Source: an uncultured Collinsella sp.
Lineage (GTDB): Bacteria; Actinomycetota; Coriobacteriia; Coriobacteriales; Coriobacteriaceae
Direction of reading: 5' to 3'
Assembly: GCA_902479205.1 (NCBI GenBank)
Contig: CABSNX010000090.1
Span: 1-7,621 of the forward strand
DNA length: 7,621 nucleotides
In this document: in pieces, positions 5,375 through 7,621 of the stretch
Position numbering within the stretch: position 1 is the first letter of the stretch
How the letters are laid out: the number at the start of each line of letters is the position of its first letter
Program-made: the position numbers and the translations under genes
The notes under the pieces: model-generated
Told to the model about the DNA's origin: nothing
The model's input: the letters and a program-made list of their open reading frames with translations, nothing else
Databases searched by the model: none

Positions 5375-6283
5375 ATGCGGCCCGGGGGCACTCAGACAAA
5401 GCATGGCGCCGCGGTGCGCATGCGGCGCCGGCTGGGCCTGGCGCCTCGGGCGTATGTGCTGCTGTCTTGCTCGCTCGTACTGGTCATAGCCGGTGTTTCG
5501 GCTTATGGCATGACGGTGCCGTCCATGGTACAGGCGCATGCTGCGCGCGAGCTGCATATTGGGCGCAAGGCCAAAAGCGACTTGGGAACGACAACTGGAT
5601 ATGCGTGGGCGAGCGTGGTCGGGCGCACCGTGTTTGGCGTCGATCCCGCGGACGAGGGCGAGCGGGCGTCCAACGAGATCACGCTGGCAAACGGCAAGAC
5701 CATCGTGCTCACCAACACCAAGGTCATTACGAAGCTTTCCAATAACAGCGTGGCTTCTGTCGTTAACAAGGCGGAGCAGCAGAAGGAGCAGGACACGCAG
5801 CAGACGGGTAAGCCCGGCGGCTCGGACGGGTCCGGTTCTGGCACCGGTTCGGCGGGCTCGGACGGCGGTTCCGGTTCGGGTTCCGCCTCTGGCGGTGGAT
5901 CTTCGAGTGGCGGCTCGACGGACGGCGGTGCCGGCGGCGACACGGACTCGGGTGGTCTCTCGGCTGCCGAGGAGGCGAGCATCCACAATTGGCTCGTGAC
6001 CAAATGCAACATGCTCGATGACTATGTCGCCCGCGCCAATAGCGCGGTCTCGACCTATAACGCAACAGGCGATACCGGGCCGTGCGATAACCTGGCCAAC
6101 GATATGTTTGTCATCCGTGCCGAGTTTGGCCGGCAAACGTTTTCTCCCCACTCAAAGTGGTATCGGCAGTACGCCAACCTATGGGGCTGCTACACCAACC
6201 TGTGCCAATGGGTGGGGCATTACGGCGATGACGACATTGCGCTCAATAACTTCAACAATAGTCTGGCGGCGATCGCCCTATGA
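5375..6283 (+). CDS. Membrane-anchored, probably secreted protein with Gly/Ser linker and four-Cys C-terminal domain
   Basis: The product is 302 aa. A basic N-terminus (MRRRLGLAPR at 16-25) precedes one hydrophobic helix (about 26-46), so the rest is probably extracytoplasmic, anchored or cleaved. Residues 47-145 are a polar region with beta-like segments (103-127) ending in a Gln/Glu/Lys-rich helix. Residues 146-194 are an almost pure Gly/Ser/Asp linker. Residues 195-302 form a mostly helical domain with four cysteines (C211, C237, C272, C277), compatible with two disulfides, and many Trp, Tyr and Asn; it ends in NNFNNSLAAIAL. I do not recognise the family. The ATG at 5375 has GGAGGAG five bases upstream; an in-frame ATG at 5324 lacks a ribosome binding site and would place the leader hairpin inside the coding region. 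The stop overlaps the kinase start as ATGA, so a joint role such as sensing or being controlled by the kinase is plausible but inferred. Confidence 0.8.
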   Translation: MRPGGTQTKHGAAVRMRRRLGLAPRAYVLLSCSLVLVIAGVSAYGMTVPSMVQAHAARELHIGRKAKSDLGTTTGYAWASVVGRTVFGVDPADEGERASNEITLANGKTIVLTNTKVITKLSNNSVASVVNKAEQQKEQDTQQTGKPGGSDGSGSGTGSAGSDGGSGSGSASGGGSSSGGSTDGGAGGDTDSGGLSAAEEASIHNWLVTKCNMLDDYVARANSAVSTYNATGDTGPCDNLANDMFVIRAEFGRQTFSPHSKWYRQYANLWGCYTNLCQWVGHYGDDDIALNNFNNSLAAIAL

Positions 6284-7621
6284 TGAACGACCTCGCTTCT
6301 ACGGCAGCCCAGTCGCTCAACCGCGATCCCATGGTGGGCCTGCGCCTGGCGCGCGTTGGAGGGTTTGAGTCCGCCATTGCGCTGGGCCCGGACGAGCTAC
6401 CCGTCTACCAGCGTCGATTTGCGATGCTGTTTGCCGACGACGCCACCATGCGCCGTGGCGGCATCGGCCGCGTGACGCGTGCTGTCAATGCCCAGGGCGA
6501 GGCCGTGGCGCTCAAGCAGCTCATCTTGCCGACGCGCGACGAGTTCGATGACGACGCCGCTTACGAGGCGTTGGTCGCCAAGTTTAAGGCGGCGTTTCGC
6601 GAGGAATACGAATGCCATCGCGCCCTTTCGGGCCTTAAAGGTTTTCCCCGCCTGTATGGATGGGGCGAGGTCGACGGTGTGCCCGCGATTGTCATGGAGT
6701 GGGTCGAGGGCGAGACGCTTGCCCGCCTGCGCCCACGCCTTGCCGTGGACGATGCCGGTCGCCTGTCGCCGCTTGTGGCCGCTCGCCTGGGCCGCGACCT
6801 GTTCGACCTGCTCTGCCGCATGAACCTGGTGGGGGAGGGCTTTGTCCATCGCGACATCTCGCCGGCCAATATTATGGTTCGCACGGCGCGCCTGCCGCTC
6901 GACCAACAACTTGCCGAGGGCACGTTCGATTTGTGCCTCATCGACTTTGGCTCGTCGCTGGCGCTCGAGCCCGCCTCTGCGGTGGCGGGAACCGGCGGCA
7001 AGGAGTCCTTTACAGAGCGCTATTCCACGTTGCGCCGAGCGACGGTTGCCTACGCTCCGCCCGAGATGCTCACCGACGATATCCCCGACCTGCGCATGCT
7101 TCGCATGTCGCCGGCAATCGACGTGTATGCCGCGGCGAGCACGGTCTATGAGCTCATCGCCGGCGTCGCGCCGTACGAGGTGGCGCCGAGCACTTCGGGC
7201 ACCTCGGGTTCGCGCAAAAAGACACGCGATATTGCCAGTCCCTATCGTCTCAAGATGGATACGCGCCCCGACTATCCCGCTGGCGCCCATGCGCCCGGTT
7301 GCGACCTAACCCAACTGCTCCGGCGTGAGCCCGATGTGGCGCTTGCCGCCGCCGAGCAGGCACAGCAGATGGGGCTCGAGCCAGACTCCGAGGAGCTGCG
7401 CGACGCGCTGGCATTTGTCGATGCCCAGTTGTTCGACGTGGTCATGGCTTGCCTGTCGTGTAATCAGGGCGATCGTCCCGAGCCCGCCGCGGTGGAGGCG
7501 GCGCTTACAACGTTTTGCGACCACTACGCGCAAAACGTCGGTCGCTCGCTTCGCGGCGAGCCGCTCACGCCCTGTCCCATGGACGCGTCCGGCCGCGTGG
7601 TCCGTCGAGCTGCGATGATCG
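6280..7621 (+). CDS. Hanks-type serine/threonine protein kinase (3' end outside window)
   Basis: The frame stays open for 447 codons to the window end, so the protein is incomplete. Kinase motifs in order are: a glycine-rich loop GGIGRV (60-65), the beta-3 lysine in VALK (K79), an alpha-C glutamate among E108-E111, a hinge with MEWVEGETL, and the catalytic loop HRDISPAN (H190, D192, N197). The metal-binding DFG (222-224), an APPE (259-262), the structural Asp in IDVY (D281) and the C-lobe Arg in GDRP (R399) follow. All catalytic residues are present, so activity is expected. Departures from the usual pattern are Arg (R58) at the first loop glycine, Ser in place of the catalytic-loop Lys (HRDxK), and 118 residues between D281 and R399, well above the typical roughly 60. 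No transmembrane helix is seen in the visible part. The start overlaps the preceding stop (ATGA at 6280-6283); a second ATG follows at 6283. There is no clear ribosome binding site, so translational coupling is likely. Targets are unknown. Confidence 0.93.
   Translation, partial: MMNDLASTAAQSLNRDPMVGLRLARVGGFESAIALGPDELPVYQRRFAMLFADDATMRRGGIGRVTRAVNAQGEAVALKQLILPTRDEFDDDAAYEALVAKFKAAFREEYECHRALSGLKGFPRLYGWGEVDGVPAIVMEWVEGETLARLRPRLAVDDAGRLSPLVAARLGRDLFDLLCRMNLVGEGFVHRDISPANIMVRTARLPLDQQLAEGTFDLCLIDFGSSLALEPASAVAGTGGKESFTERYSTLRRATVAYAPPEMLTDDIPDLRMLRMSPAIDVYAAASTVYELIAGVAPYEVAPSTSGTSGSRKKTRDIASPYRLKMDTRPDYPAGAHAPGCDLTQLLRREPDVALAAAEQAQQMGLEPDSEELRDALAFVDAQLFDVVMACLSCNQGDRPEPAAVEAALTTFCDHYAQNVGRSLRGEPLTPCPMDASGRVVRRAAMI

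Noticed and set aside
5312..6151. 279-codon minus-strand frame opposite the secreted-protein gene
   Set aside because: Arg/Ala/Thr-rich antisense of the Gly/Ser linker with no start support.
6397..7290. 297-codon minus-strand frame opposite the kinase
   Set aside because: The plus strand encodes an intact kinase with all motifs; the antisense frame is a GC-driven shadow.

Overview
The window is high-GC bacterial DNA (GC-rich wobble positions, strong GGAGG-type ribosome binding sites). Protein style and gene content suggest a Coriobacteriia actinobacterium, most likely a gut genus such as Collinsella. This is recognition from memory, not a database match. The backbone is a replication and recombination block: dnaX (clamp-loader subunit), ybaB (nucleoid-associated protein) and recR (recombination mediator).

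Layout from left to right. A possible terminator hairpin lies at the left edge, followed by a minus-strand gene for a two-helix membrane protein with a YcxB-like cytosolic domain and a lysine-rich tail (52-777). It is divergent from dnaX (893-3382), which encodes a long DnaX with two low-complexity Pro/Ala linkers around a second folded domain. Converging on the end of dnaX is a more AT-rich minus-strand gene for a small single-pass membrane protein of unknown function (3404-3877). A 323-base intergenic region follows, with a 20-bp palindrome and candidate promoters. Then come ybaB (4201-4521) and recR (4535-5131), 13 bases apart. In many bacteria dnaX, ybaB and recR form one operon; here an oppositely oriented gene separates dnaX from the other two.

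After recR, a 243-base regulatory region holds two related palindromes (core GTTGYGCAAC), a candidate extended -10 promoter and an intrinsic-terminator-like hairpin directly before the next ribosome binding site. It leads into a two-gene unit: a membrane-anchored, presumably secreted protein with a Gly/Ser linker and a four-cysteine C-terminal domain (5375-6283), and a Hanks-type protein kinase (from 6280, cut by the window end). The two genes overlap by ATGA, so they are probably translated together and may form a signalling pair. This pair and its leader are the least explained part of the window.
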